This document shows, piece after piece, positions 37,388-50,030 of a DNA stretch of 64,000 nucleotides. The stretch spans positions 1,307,039-1,371,038 of the forward strand of contig JAREIK010002450.1 of NCBI GenBank assembly GCA_029783825.1, in the 5' to 3' direction. The stretch comes from Sapria himalayana (lineage: Eukaryota > Streptophyta > Magnoliopsida > Malpighiales > Rafflesiaceae). Positions within the stretch are counted from its first letter, which is position 1, and each line of letters starts with the position of its first letter. The notes beneath the pieces were generated by a model. That model had not been told where the DNA came from and made no database searches. It saw nothing but the letters and a program-made list of their open reading frames with translations. A program made the translations under genes and the position numbers.

Positions 37388-38257
37388 TAGAAGTCACAAT
37401 ATTTTCCAACACTGCAACTTAATCGATAGATATTCAAAAATCACATAATACAAAAAAAATTAGGTCAAAGCATTCTTTTGTCACAAGGTTGTATTTCAAT
37501 AATTATCTCAGTTATGACATTCTTATTGCTGTCACTTTGCAATCCAAAAATAAAAAATCTTAGTTGTAGTATTTTGCGGCCATAACTTTTTGCTCCAAAG
37601 AACAAATATCTAAATTGTAACATTCTTACAGACATGACTATGTTCAAGAGCATAAATGCATTAGTCATGTTTATTCATACCTTTGCAACTTTGTATTCCA
37701 TAGGAAAAAAATAATTATCTCAATTATAACATTTCTATCATCATGACTTTGTGTTCAACACATAAGGATTACTTCAGTATCAACATTTATTTTCCACCAT
37801 CATTTATACTCGAGAGAAGATTCGGAAGTGATCAACTTCAACCCAACATCGCAACTTCCAACTTAAAGATTCATATAGAATCCCAACGTATAAAAATCAA
37901 ACTTAGAATTTTTCACACAAAAAGATGAGATGAGAAATCAGATTTAAAACTCAAGAGCAAAAAGCCATATGCAACATGACTTCCAACTCTCAATTAAAGA
38001 TAAATCCAATGCAAATGCAAATAAGAATTGAATGAGATGAGATTTTAAAACTTACATCCTCACTAGAGTTATCATTGAGAGCTTTTAGTTCCACACGATG
38101 TCATACCAAACAACTCAGGAAAATTATTCCTCAATCGAAAGCGAAATTAAGATTTAAGATTAATTTATTTTACTTATATTATGATAATGTGATTATATAA
38201 TATTTATATGTATAGTAATATTATAATTTTAATATTGATGGATGTGAATACTATTTA
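37388..38257. other. AT-rich intronic sequence between two inserted elements
   Basis: The left part continues the GTCATAA/TTATGAC-word repeat up to about 37790. The remainder shows nothing recognisable. A minus-strand piece ending in GAGGAT and GTAAGT (about 38053-38070) looks like a splice donor, but the preceding frame has stops, so it is not called an exon. Confidence 0.35.
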
Positions 38258-38265
38258 CTATTTAG

Positions 38266-38922
38266 CACTGTATTCAAAGGCGCTTTCCAGGCGCGCCTCA
38301 GGGCGAGGCGGCGGAAAAACGCGTTGAGGCGTCAGAAGAAACGCGTTGAGGCGGCGGATAACTAAATCAAAAGTTTTCTCAAACTATTTATGCACGAAAT
38401 CCTACCTCAAGCGGCCAACCCTACCTCAAGCTCAAAGCCGAAACCCTACCTCAAGCAGCCAACCATTTATGCACGAAATCCCGATTTCCAGGTATGTCTT
38501 CTCCCGATTCCTCCCCCCCTCGGCGACCTCCCGATCCCCCTCCTTCGAAATCCCGATCCCCCCCCCCCTTCGAATTCCCGAATCCACCCCCCCCCCTTCG
38601 AATTCCCGAATCCACCCCCCCCCCCTTCGAATTCCCGAATCCACCCCCCCCCCTTCGAATTCCCGAATCCACCCCCCCCCCTTCGAATTCCCGAATCCAC
38701 CCCCCCCCCTCCTTCGAATTTCCGAATACACCCCCCCTTTGAATATTAATTAATTATATATTCATGTTTTTATTTATGTTATTTTATTTTATATATTTTA
38801 AAATATTAATTAATTATATATTGTGAGGTTCAAAAAGCTTACACCTCAACGCCTCGAGGCTTACGCCTCACCTCATAAATACAAAAACGTCTCGCCTTAC
38901 GCTTTCGCCTTTTAAAACTTTG
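38266..38922. mobile_element. 657-bp GC-rich non-autonomous element with 8-bp target duplication
   Basis: The left end CACTGTATTCAAAGGCG and right end CGCCTTTTAAAACTTTG are imperfect inverted repeats (13 of 17 match). Perfect CTATTTAG duplications flank both sides (38258-38265 and 38923-38930). Eight bases points to the hAT superfamily, but the termini differ from the GGTGTCAA family. Subterminal DNA is full of GAGGCG/CGCCTC words. No transposase sequence is present; the proline-rich and glycine-rich open frames are translations of the inner tandem repeat. Confidence 0.88.
38542..38735 (+). repeat. Seven-unit ~28-bp tandem repeat, C-tract plus TTCGAATTCCCGAATCCA
   Basis: TTCGAA occurs at 38544, 38569, 38597, 38626, 38654, 38682 and 38713. 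Spacings of 25-31 bp differ only by the length of the C tract in each unit. It lies inside the 38266-38922 element. Overlapping open frames exist in most phases because no unit contains a stop. Confidence 0.95.
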
Positions 38923-38930
38923 CTATTTAG

Positions 38931-40589
38931 GACTAAAATGTATGATTTCACTATCTCATAAGTATATACGTATTAGTCATGGCTGACAATGACAAGTATG
39001 TCACAAAACACATTTATGAAGTATAATATGAAGGAAATGACAAACCTTATAACTTTATCACGTGAAATAAATTTATGCATAAAAACTCATGATTGAAATA
39101 AGTTAAATTATTACTAATATGATGTTCACATTATTAATAATACAAACACGTATGACCAATTCAAAAAGCATTAACTATTAAGAACTAGTTTTTAAATAAT
39201 GTGAGTTTTGCAAAATATCAAACTTGGGGGTTTCACCATATTATAAAAGCTGTATGTTGGTTGTGACAAACAGTGACAAATAGTAGCAGATACGTCATAG
39301 AATACACAAGTACATGTGTTTATATGGTGACAACAACCCTATAAGTCATAATGATTTCCATAAGTAAAATCCATAAGAAAATATAGTGAGTATGATACTT
39401 ACAAAACTAAAAATACAAACATAATTATTACTACATTATTTCACATTATTATAAAATTAATAATAAAAAAATAGAAATGCATATTTTACGTAAATCTCAA
39501 AGATAATTAATATATTAACTAAAGAAATAAACATGTAAATAACTCGTAACCAAAATAAGTATGATTTTGGAAGTTAAATATCAAGAGTATACCTATAAGT
39601 GAATCATCATTGATAGTGACAATTCAAGGATGACAAATACTTTACATGCTAATGAGAACTAAGGTATTTTTACACTAATATATCTTTCATCTAACATTCA
39701 AGGATAATATTATCCAAATACTAAAAAATATTATCATATATAAAGAAATGAGTCAAAACTAAAGTTTAGTATCTTTCTAAAATTAAAATTTATCTACTCA
39801 ACTCGGGGAATAATTCATTCATTATTGATTGATCAAACTGCCTACATAATTCATATAAAATCAATATTTAAATTTACGTTCATCTTTAATACTTGTACAA
39901 CCATTATATTTACTAAACTCCATTAGATAAAAACAATCACCTAACAAGCTTTTGAGACTATTAGAAATAAAAATTTTAAAAATCTAATAAAGTCACAATA
40001 AGTTTTTGACGTCATTTTTAATGATTATTAAATTTAATTAGTCAACTTAAGTTGAAAACTTGAAATAACTATCTTTAAGAAAAAATAGTTCTATTTCTAA
40101 TTATTTGAATAATAATTTTTGATTAGTATTTATATTGTATTTGTAATTTTATTTTGTTTTCTTTTTTTGTTTGTTTTGTATCAACCACAATTATATGAGT
40201 CAAAATTATGAGACTGGATTAATACCTCTGAACTCAATAAAATAAAAGAATAAGATAAAATATTTTAAAACAAAAAATTGAGAAAAAAGATAGTAAAGAA
40301 AATAGTAACAACGAAAACAACCAAGTAAGTGGAGAACAAGCTGTCCAACAACTTATTCCCCATCATATCTTGTGAGACTACTAGTGACCGACAATGATGG
40401 ATAGAAAATGCACTAGTTAAATAAAAGAATTATTTTTTTACAATGATCTTGAAATAAATATATATGGAGTAGTTACTTGATTTTTAAGTAATGACAAAAT
40501 AGTCCAAATTAATTTATAAATTATGAAAGATATTATAAGATGTTAATTAATCATTGAAATCTTAGTTTGCAAAATTTCTACTTCTAACC
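38931..40589. other. AT-rich intronic sequence, nothing recognised
   Basis: About 1.65 kb with no long open frame. No terminal repeats or familiar protein pieces were seen on either strand. Confidence 0.4.
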
Positions 40590-41887
40590 TAAAGATGTCA
40601 AGTGGATCAGGTAGCATGGGCATGACACGGCATAAGGCACGTCCCAAATTGGTCATGTTGTGCCCGGCACAGTATAATCCAGAACTATGCCAGGAGCTGA
40701 ACTATGTCAGCCCAAGGCATGACTTGTGCCATGCTACACTAAAGCGAGTCGTACATCGTGTCTAGCCAAGCATGACCAGCATACCTGGTCTGGCGACACA
40801 GTCCACCGGGACAAGGACCCATAACTGGATATGAGTGGGTCATGAGTCACGGGTCAAGCTCAATCGAGTACCCGCCCGTCGAGGCTGGATATTCAAAAAA
40901 TAAATAAATGATCACGTAAGTTGGGTTCGAGTTATGTGGCCTAGATATTCCTATTAGAGGCCTTCTATGCCAATTAAAATTGTTACTAACGGATGCTATC
41001 AATGACAGTGATATCTAGAGTGACAACGATAACAATAAGCTTGGCATGTCATTGTTGCTGGCTTTAAAAATAATTTTAAAAAAAAAATAGATTTCGATTT
41101 ATTTCCAATGACTAAACGCCAAAAATCCGATAGCTACCAAATTTTTAGTCATTTAACATATTTAAAAAATTAAAAAAATAAAAATACATATAATTTTTTA
41201 ATTTAAAAAGTGTCTATAAATAGAGATCAAAATTTTTATAAATTTAATTTTTTTTGAATCTCTCCTCTCCTGCAAATTTCTCCTCTCTCATCCTCTTGTG
41301 TTACTGTTTATGTAATTTTTTTTACTATTGAAAGTTATTATTGCTAATTGTTATATATAATTTATGGACACACGAAACAAGTTACAACTAATTTGAAAAT
41401 TGTAGTATATTTCAGAGATAGTTCAAAAAAACTAAATTGTAGACTACAACAAAGCATCTGTGATTGTGATATATTTTTTTTATTTTTTTTCCAAATTTAT
41501 TATTAGTTTTATTTATAAGTTAAAAAATTTGTAAAAATTAATAAAAAATAAATATAACAATAATGAATTTGACGCATATATAAATAATAGCATCCATACC
41601 AAAAGGTCCGAGACCAAAATAAATTTTTTTTCCATAATATTGACCCAAACTCATTTTTCACCTAAAAATAAAAATAAAAACTAAACGTACTTCAATGGTA
41701 TAGACTCATTTTTAAATAATTAAAAATAAAAATTCAAATGTATAAAAAAAACTAAGTAAACTTCAGTGGTATGGTATATACTTTTACCTTTCTTTTTTAT
41801 CTCCTTATTTAACTTGATAGTGTTTTTATTTTCATTATTTTTTATTCCTTTAAAACAAACTCATTTCTTTTTTATATGTCATTGAAC
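40590..41887 (+). mobile_element. hAT 5'-end fragment (terminal repeat, GC block, promoter)
   Basis: TAAAGATGTCAA (40590-40601) matches the family end at 10 of 12 bases and is followed by GC-rich subterminal DNA to 40890. A TATA-like TCTATAAATAGAG lies near 41212 and a CT-rich leader follows (TCTCCTCTCC). The segment 41500-41780 resembles the probable element intron of other copies (ACCAAAAGGTCCGAGACC). The transposase-coding part and 3' end are absent. The end of another, minus-strand copy begins at 41888. Confidence 0.6.
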
Positions 41888-44800
41888 TAAAGATTACAAA
41901 TGAGTCATATCGTGCTCGACATGACATGATCAGCCCACAAAGTGCAGAGCCATGCCACATAGTGCCCGAAATACATGTCAAGCCGCACAACCCATTTGAG
42001 TGTGACATGAGCGTATCACCATGTCGGACCTTGAGTAGGGAAAGTCGTGCTGGACTGCTAGTATAGCCTGGTTCAAACCTTTTCGGGATGATAACCAATT
42101 CAGGCAACAGAAGGACCAAAGACCAAGAGGGCCAAGTGGCAAAGCACAATGCATGAGCCACAAGGTGACTTTTTTGGACCATATCCTAAAATATAAATTC
42201 CAAGATCTAAGATTGCCTAAGCCAAAGAGTAAGATCATTAATAACTTATATAAATTTAATTTTATTTAATAAAAAATGAATGAGTAAATTAAATTTTAAA
42301 AAAATATTAGAAATTAAATTGAGAAAAACAGCAAAAGTTAAAATACAATCCAATCCAATTCAATATACAATACAATACATACTACATAAAACATATATTT
42401 TACATAAATTATGAATTGAGAAATTCCAACACAATACACAAAAATACATAAATCAAAATAAAAAATAAAATGACAAATAAAAATAAGCAATAATAATGTA
42501 TTGTAGCATACTATATATGTGACATAAATGATGAATCATCAATAAATAATGATTAATCAGTATCTATGATATGATACTATAAATAAAGATATATATCATC
42601 ATCATCGTCATCATGAATACGTCTAAAAATATCACTAGTTTTATCAATATTCTCGATTTTCATATCTCATGAATCATCATTCATCATCATCTCATACGTC
42701 TTCTCATGAATGTCCAACCCCGAATCTTTTTAATTCTTCATACATGCAAGTGTCTCTATGATATATAATCATAATCTTGATCTCCTATCTAAAATAATAT
42801 TAGATATCACATAAAAGATAGACTCATATCTTATGATAGATATCAGAGGGATCAATAGATCACATGTCATCTTAGATAATACGAGATGAAAGAATTTATA
42901 TGATTTTTATCTTAACGAAATATCTAAATTCTTGTTATCATCATGTGATATGATAAAGTAGTAATCATTATTTAAATGTCATGACAGCTCGCTCCTATTT
43001 AATGGATCAGCACATTGTTTATCCATGACTAACTAAATGAAGAAATCATCTCCAAATATGATATTCATGTCCATACTTGAAGCATAACTATAATTATTAT
43101 ACATAATATCATAATATAAAAACAAGTCAGATAATTTTTCGTGAATTAATCCATCAAGTTTATGAATATGATTCATGCACATGGATATAGATATCAAATT
43201 ATTTTCTATCTCTTTCACCTTAATCCTAGAATCCATTTAGATAATCAAAAAATATAAAATTAGAAAGAAATATCATTATTTCATATATTTGATTTTCATC
43301 TCAACAACCATGACAATAAATATATGGTAACCTCTATACTTGCTAAATATACTATAAAACTGCATATATACCTAAGTACAATACAAATAATAAAAGTGTA
43401 CATGAACAAACACATACATATCATGTCATAAAAAATTTTCAAATTTTTTTTAAAAAAATTATTATATCCCAGTGAAAATTATCATTAATAAGATCATAAC
43501 TCTTACTATTAACATAATCAAATATCATGTATTAATAACCAATACATAACAACAATATTAGGTATGTGTAATTCCAATGGTGTCACATATCCATTTGAAA
43601 TTTCATTTTTTAAGCCTCACAAAAAAACATATATTATTGAACTTCTACTGTATGCTAGGCATCCAATTTATTTTAGTAAATTTCTTGTTTTTCTAGTATA
43701 ATAAAAATAATTTTTATTCTTGCTTATACTATCGAAGTTAATCACGTGACACATACACATACGATGAAATATCTTATCTAATAGTATATCTCTAATAGTT
43801 TTACCAAATATACTAATAAATACTTCATTATTAAAAACATTATCAAAAATTATACTAATATTTTATTTTGAATATCATTTTCTTAAAGATTTATGTCATA
43901 CACTAATAAAAGACTAATGTATCACAAGAATAGAGAATCTTGAGAAACTCTATTATCTTTTTATTAAGTTTTATTTAGAGTTTAAGCAGTAGGCAATAAG
44001 ACATACAAATAATATATCATCATGACTTATCCATATATTGGACGTCATTAACACTACTCTACTAAATTTCTTAAATTCATTATTTATTAATTATTAATTA
44101 TTTTTTAAATTTATTAAATTTTATTATGTCTTTCCTACATATAGACTTGAGAATTCTACAATATAAAGGCTGAAACTATATCTGCATAATATTAATTAAC
44201 TTAAAATCCTCCGAAAAATTAATCAAGAGACTCATAATAATAATCAATTTATATCTTTCCTCTTAGCATCATTATGATATATAAAGAAAATCAATGAAAC
44301 TGAAATATATCTAACTTGAAAGACCTCACCACTAAGTTAGATTTGCCTCGGATTTAATCTACTGTATTTTTTGATACATTAACCAGCATATCTTTTTTGG
44401 CATCCAATCTCATACACACTATTACATGTATATATCTTTTTATTATATATACATTATGTCAATTATTCATTGACATCCCTAAAATTTTTAATTTTTAATA
44501 TTTTAAATATTAAAGTATATCCAAACTACTAATATTCGATTAATTTTTTTATTTTTTAAGTATCATAATGATTTAGGTTGGGGCTGTTGAAAAAAACATA
44601 ATTTTCATCTTAAATCTTTAAGTAAGATTATCATTGTTATCTATGTCTAGATCTACATCAATTTGATAGTTAATTTCATTAAATTCACTATGTAACATGT
44701 TTTTATTTAGTTAAATTATTTAAATAAAATATGAAAGTTATAAAAATAAATTATTAAATTTTATGTACTAAACTAAAGTAGCACTATAATAACAAATTTA

Positions 44801-44985
44801 AGAAAATAGCACCTTACCCACAAATTGCTTCTTGGTAAATTATAACCTTCATAGTCAAAAGACAATGCAACCAACTTTCAATGTTGCACTTGTAGTCTTG
44901 CACAGGCTAAAGCAAACCCACACAACCATGAACCATCCATCCCATTCTTGTATGCACAACCATTGAAGGTTAAATATAAATTGAA

Positions 44986-45020
<35 letters not shown>

Positions 45021-45170
45021 GTAAATGTATATCTAATATGTATATTATAAAATAAAATACTAAACAAATACTACACTACACTTAACATTAAAAAATAGAA
45101 ATATGAAAAATTTAGAGAACTATAAAAAGATTAAAAGAAATTGAGAATAAATATTTAGAGTTTTTTTCTC

Positions 45171-45180
45171 TATTTATAGA
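45171..45180 (-). promoter_or_regulatory. TATA-like element of a hAT relic
   Basis: The minus strand reads TCTATAAATA, preceded by TTTTGTC and followed by GAGAAAAAAACTC. This is the same position and motif as in the plus-strand fragment near 41212. Confidence 0.4.
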
Positions 45181-45189
45181 GACAAAATT

Positions 45190-45319
45190 AAAATTCATTT
45201 AAAAAATATTTCTTTTTTATATTTTTTATTTTTTTATATTTTTTATATTTTTTATATTTTTTAATTTGTTTAATTTGTTTATTTTGTTTATTTTGTTTAT
45301 TTTTTTATTTTTTTATTAT

Positions 45320-45351
<32 letters not shown>

Positions 45352-45400
45352 TTTTTTTTTATTTTTTTTTATTTTTTTTTTAATTAAATAGGCTAGAATA
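45190..45400. repeat. T-rich low-complexity tract
   Basis: The tract consists of TTTTTTATTTT-type words with TTTATTTTG variants. It lies in the 5' non-coding part of the minus-strand hAT relic. Confidence 0.85.
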
Positions 45401-45725
45401 ATAACAACTATAAGATTCTAGCATATGTAACCATTGAAATCAATCCAACAGCTATAAAAAATAAACTATATAATATATTTTTTAAATTAGTATTGAGGAG
45501 CGACATGGATAGCAATAGGAACGACCTATCATTATTCTATTGCATGAAAACACAACAAATGACCGACTAATGTGGTCGACCACGTGGAAGGAATTTAAAA
45601 AAAAAATCAACTCCATTGAGTGATCACCCAATAAGATGCCCATGACTTGTGGAGCATAAGAACTAATCATTCATGATATCACTCATAATCTCTATTACTT
45701 ACCCCTACATGCCCATTTAAGTCTC

Positions 45726-46896
45726 AATCAATTATGATCAAATTTTCTCTTGGTATAATTTATAGTAATCTATCTATATCTTTTTAAAAACTTTATTTTT
45801 TCAATGTGTTACTTGTGGAGCATAAGAACTAATCACATTTAAGATCTAATCATTCAGTACTAATTTGATTGCAATAAATTTATCACTGATTATTTTAATT
45901 TCAATAACTTTGTTTTTTTAAGTCTTCGTTCATTATTATTTCAACATCATTCATATTTATATCTTTGCTATCAGAATCAATAACCATCAATCCTTAAATT
46001 TTTCATCCTTCCACTTAAATTCTTGTAAATATAATATATTAATATTTCTATAATTTAGGATATCAATTAACTTTAAGCATTTATCATTTAATAACCCAAT
46101 ATTTCAAGAACTTATAATAAACCAAATATTTGGACTAACTTCTTTACCCGTTATTATCCAAGAAAATGCATGAACTCTTATTTTTTAGTCACTATGATCG
46201 AGTGACATAGTAATAGTCATTGGCAAGCCACACATTCAAACTATGTAGCACATTGGTTAGAATGAACAACTTTCTAACATTAGTATGTATCATTATTCAA
46301 AATTCATAGAACATTTATAACAAATTTATTAAGACGAACTATCTATTTGAAGCCACTTCCTCCTTTGTCTAGGCTTGAGATTGACATCGAAAGCATAGCT
46401 CACACAAACAAATGAATAATTTATAAACATATATACCAACACACACTCACATTCACAATCCTACACACACACCCTCTTCTTTTATCTAAATTTGGATCGA
46501 TAATACAAGAATATCTCATACAAGCAAACTTTACCAAATTAATTTCATTAAAAAATAAAAAAATTAAAGATGATAATATAATAAAATATATGCCAAAAGA
46601 CTTCAATATTTTAAATATTAATCATGAGATTTAACAATAAATTTCTTGTATTAATCCATCTCCAAATATTAAGATTGTGAAAAAGAATAATAAATATTTA
46701 ATTGAAATATCTCAGACACTTATTTTTGAAAATAGTATTTCTATACATTTTTATGAAATAATGATATTAACAGAGTTCTCTCTAAAGAAAAATATATAAG
46801 ATACTCCCCAATAAAATAGCAACAAACTATTTTAGGTTTTTCAAGTACAATAATCCTTTTGACTTGTCCTTAAATTTAAACTCATGAGTTTTTTAC
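45726..46896. other. AT-rich intronic sequence, nothing recognised
   Basis: About 1.2 kb between two hAT copies. The only notable feature is an exact ~25-bp direct repeat starting ACTTGTGGAGCATAAGAACT at about 45645 (inside the preceding relic's edge) and again at 45811. Confidence 0.4.
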
Positions 46897-46904
46897 TCAA
46901 AAAC

Positions 46905-49900
46905 TAGGTGTCAAATGGGTATTATCAGACCGGCACAACCCATTTTTGATGGCCCACTTAGGCCACCGTGCCGTGCCGTGCCGTGCCTAGCAGAGAACAA
47001 CTCAAAAAGGGCAGGCCCAACCAACCCGAGTTTGCCAGATTCAAGCCGATTCTTGCCGAGCCTAGTGGGTTTCATGTCAAGTCATGATGGGTAGTGTCGG
47101 GACGTGCTGTTTCAACCCATTCAAAATAGGGTCATCCCTAACTTCAAATATATTTTAAATTTTAATACTAAATTAATTAATTAATTAAATTAATACAACA
47201 TAAAAATAAAATTATAATCACATGTCGTAACTCACAACTCAAAATTATAATATAATATAAAAATTAATTATTTTAATCATTTCATTTTATAACATAATAC
47301 AAATAAAAATTATAAAATAACAAAGCAAGTTCAAAAAAACAAAAATCAAAACATCATAGATCAACATAAATCCAGTAAGCACCTAAATAAATAAAGAATA
47401 AAATAATAATAAAAAAAACCAAACACAAATGAAAAAAATTAATATACCATCCAAAAATGATTAATCCCGCAAGCATATGATAATACTACTAGTGGTAGGT
47501 AGTAGGCTCAATCTCAATCATCATCAAAGTATCATAAATTATCATCAGCCACTAACTTATCCACTCTTACTATAATTACAGCACGATCTTGGATGTCCAA
47601 GCTTGATTCCTTTTAATCTTTCATATATGCTAATGCATCAATAATATTTAACCACAATCTCAATCTCCTATCTGAAATCATATTCACTGCAACAACAAAA
47701 ATAACCTTTAATACTAAGCTCGACACCGAAGGAATCAATAGATCTCATGTCATCTTAGACAGCATGAGATATGTGGAGTCATATGATTTTCACTACTATA
47801 AAATATCAAGATTCTTAATATCGGTATGTGATAAGTTTAAATAGTAATTAATATTTAAGTATCGAGACAACCCGCTCCTATTTGACAATTTACCCCATCA
47901 TTTTCCCCTTGCTAATTAAATGGAGAAGTCATCATCTCCGAATATAGTATCCATATCCGTACTCGAAGTCTAGCTATTACTATTACGATACCTAGTATCA
48001 TGATATGTAAATAGCTCAGTCAACTTCCCGTAAATGAACTTATCATGTTGGTATTCCAAGTTCATGCATGAAAATATGTATGTCAGAATATTCTTTACCC
48101 CTTCAACCTTAATCCTAGAGTTCAAGCAGACAGCAAAATAATAAAAAGATAAAATAATGAACTAATATTTTAAATATTTAATTTCTATCTTAAAAATCAT
48201 GTCACTAAATATCGAATCATATCTAAACTTCTTAAATATGCTACTAATATTACATATGCATCTGAATACAATACAAGTCGTGAGAGTATAAATTAACAAC
48301 CATATATTCGTCGTATCATAAAAATTCTTCAAATTTTTCATAAATAAAATTCATATAGCTCAATCAATATCATTAATAATAACGCCACACTTATTATTGG
48401 CATAGTCAAATAACACGTGTTCGTATATAACACATAACTCTAACATAAAGTATGTGTAATTCTAAAAATAACTCATATTTGATTAGAATATTTTTTTAGA
48501 CCCATAGACAAACAAGGATTACCAAACTTCTGTTATTTACGAGACATACGAAGAAATTTTAGTGAATTACGTATATTTTCTAAAGTGAGAAAAAACTTTC
48601 AATCCCTCTTATATTATAATGTTAATGGCTACTTAATTGTTAGATGCTTTATTAAATAGAATACTATATATTTTATTTTTATTATTATATTATCTAAATA
48701 TTTTTATCATACTCATAAATAACATAGTCATAATGAGGATGAAAAATCTCTAAAAATTATAATATTTATTTATTTAATATCTATTTAGAATCTACATAGT
48801 GAATGATGAGGTATGCATAAGATGCGTCATCACGACTAGTTCAAATATCGGACGTCATGAAAACTAAACCAATTTATTTCCTAAATTCATTAATTATTAT
48901 TTTTTTTTCTAAGTTATAATATTTTAGTATGTCGTTCTTATATATAAACCTAAAAATCCTTTATTATGCAGGCTAAAAATAAGCCTGAATGATATTAATT
49001 ACTATTTGATTCTCTGAAAATCTAATCAAAATACTTATCGTAATGATCAGTTAGTCATGTATTCTCTCCCTAACTCGTTGTAATATATGAAAGGGGATTT
49101 TTATATTTTAGATGTTGAGTCGAGACTACAAAAAAAACAAAATTTTAGTGGTCTCGAACCTTTTCGTAAGATTATCGTTATCCATGTTAATATTTTTTAA
49201 GTTTACGATAATATTAATTCCGTTATCATCATTAAAATTATTATTTGTCATTTAATATTTTTATTATTTTATTATTTATATTCTATATTATGTTTTTTTA
49301 ATTAAATATTAATTTATATTAAACTATTAATTAAAATAAAAAAAGTAAATAAAATTTAAAAAATAATACCCATAAAACATAAAATTTCATTTGTTTGAGG
49401 ATATGCAATGTCCAATAACTAATGTTTGCATTGCAATCCACACCAAAGTACTAAGTCCCAAAAGGAGAGAAAAAGGGAGATATTACGAGAGAATGAGAGA
49501 GAAAGAGAGAGAATAAAAAATATATACATAAAATATATTTAGAAAATGAGAAAAGATATTTATATATATTTGAAAAAAAAAATTTAAACAAATCTTTTTT
49601 TAAATTTTTTTTGGGCAGAAAGAATCCAGACAACTGTCGGATTTCTATCCCTAGCTGTTGGGGCTGAATCCAATGGCTGAAAAACATAATTTTTTGATTT
49701 TTTTTGTTTGATTGTTGGTTTGGTTCAACTCGAAAATTCTAAAAGCTTAAAATTCTAGGCTCGGACTAGGACTGAGCCCAACAGCTCATGATCACGAGTC
49801 ACAAGTAGACATTCAAGCAGTCAATCAGGTCATGCCTAGCCTGGCACGAGGCCCGAAAGATTTTGGAACAGCATGACCCAAACTACGCCGAGAGCCAACA

Positions 49901-50022
49901 AGGCACATGCCCAGGCAAGGGCCCAGGCATGATTCTAGATCATGTCATGCTTGACCAGGCACGACTCGATCGGAATGTGCCTCAAGTCTGGCCCGAGCTG
50001 CCCTTCCCACTTGACACCTATA
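46905..50022 (-). mobile_element. hAT element, minus strand, with perfect target duplication
   Basis: The left end TAGGTGTCAA (46905-46914, two bases short of the canonical 12) and right end TTGACACCTATA (50011-50022) are flanked by identical TCAAAAAC at 46897-46904 and 50023-50030. GC-rich subterminal blocks lie at 46920-47120 and 49740-50010. Minus-strand transposase pieces occur between 47500 and 48450, with the C-terminal region near 47580-47770 and the YHDTRYRNSNS stretch near 47960-48010. The RCxxHxLN region is lost through deletion near 48600. Its length of 3118 bp is about 500 bp shorter than the 25310 copy. Confidence 0.9.
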
Positions 50023-50030
50023 TCAAAAAC

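Larger units (their letters stand above)
41888..45725 (-). mobile_element. hAT transposon relic, near full length, minus strand
   Basis: A degenerate end TAAAGATTACAA (8/12) at 41888-41899 is followed by GC-rich DNA to 42200. Minus-strand transposase pieces: the C-terminal region at about 42690-42870 (CDLLIPLISIIRYESIF, then NIILDRRSRL), an open stretch at 43033-43236 (HEKLSDLFLYYDIMYNNY), and HRMCMCHVIN at about 43735-43770 equivalent to RCxxHxLN. The promoter-like TCTATAAATA lies at 45171-45180. The outer end near 45716-45730 is degenerate (CCCATTTAAGTCTCAA) and no target duplication was found, so that boundary is tentative. Confidence 0.65.

Noticed and set aside
38040..38160. Possible additional minus-strand exon ending at a GTAAGT donor
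   Set aside because: The frame leading to the donor carries a stop shortly upstream, and including it is not needed for the exon 1-2 phase match.
38542..38735. CRISPR-like array
   Set aside because: Units are directly adjacent and differ only by C-tract length; there are no unique spacers, and the DNA is from a plant nucleus.
38346..38753. Proline-rich and glycine-rich open frames on both strands
   Set aside because: They are products of the C-tract tandem repeat inside a transposon.
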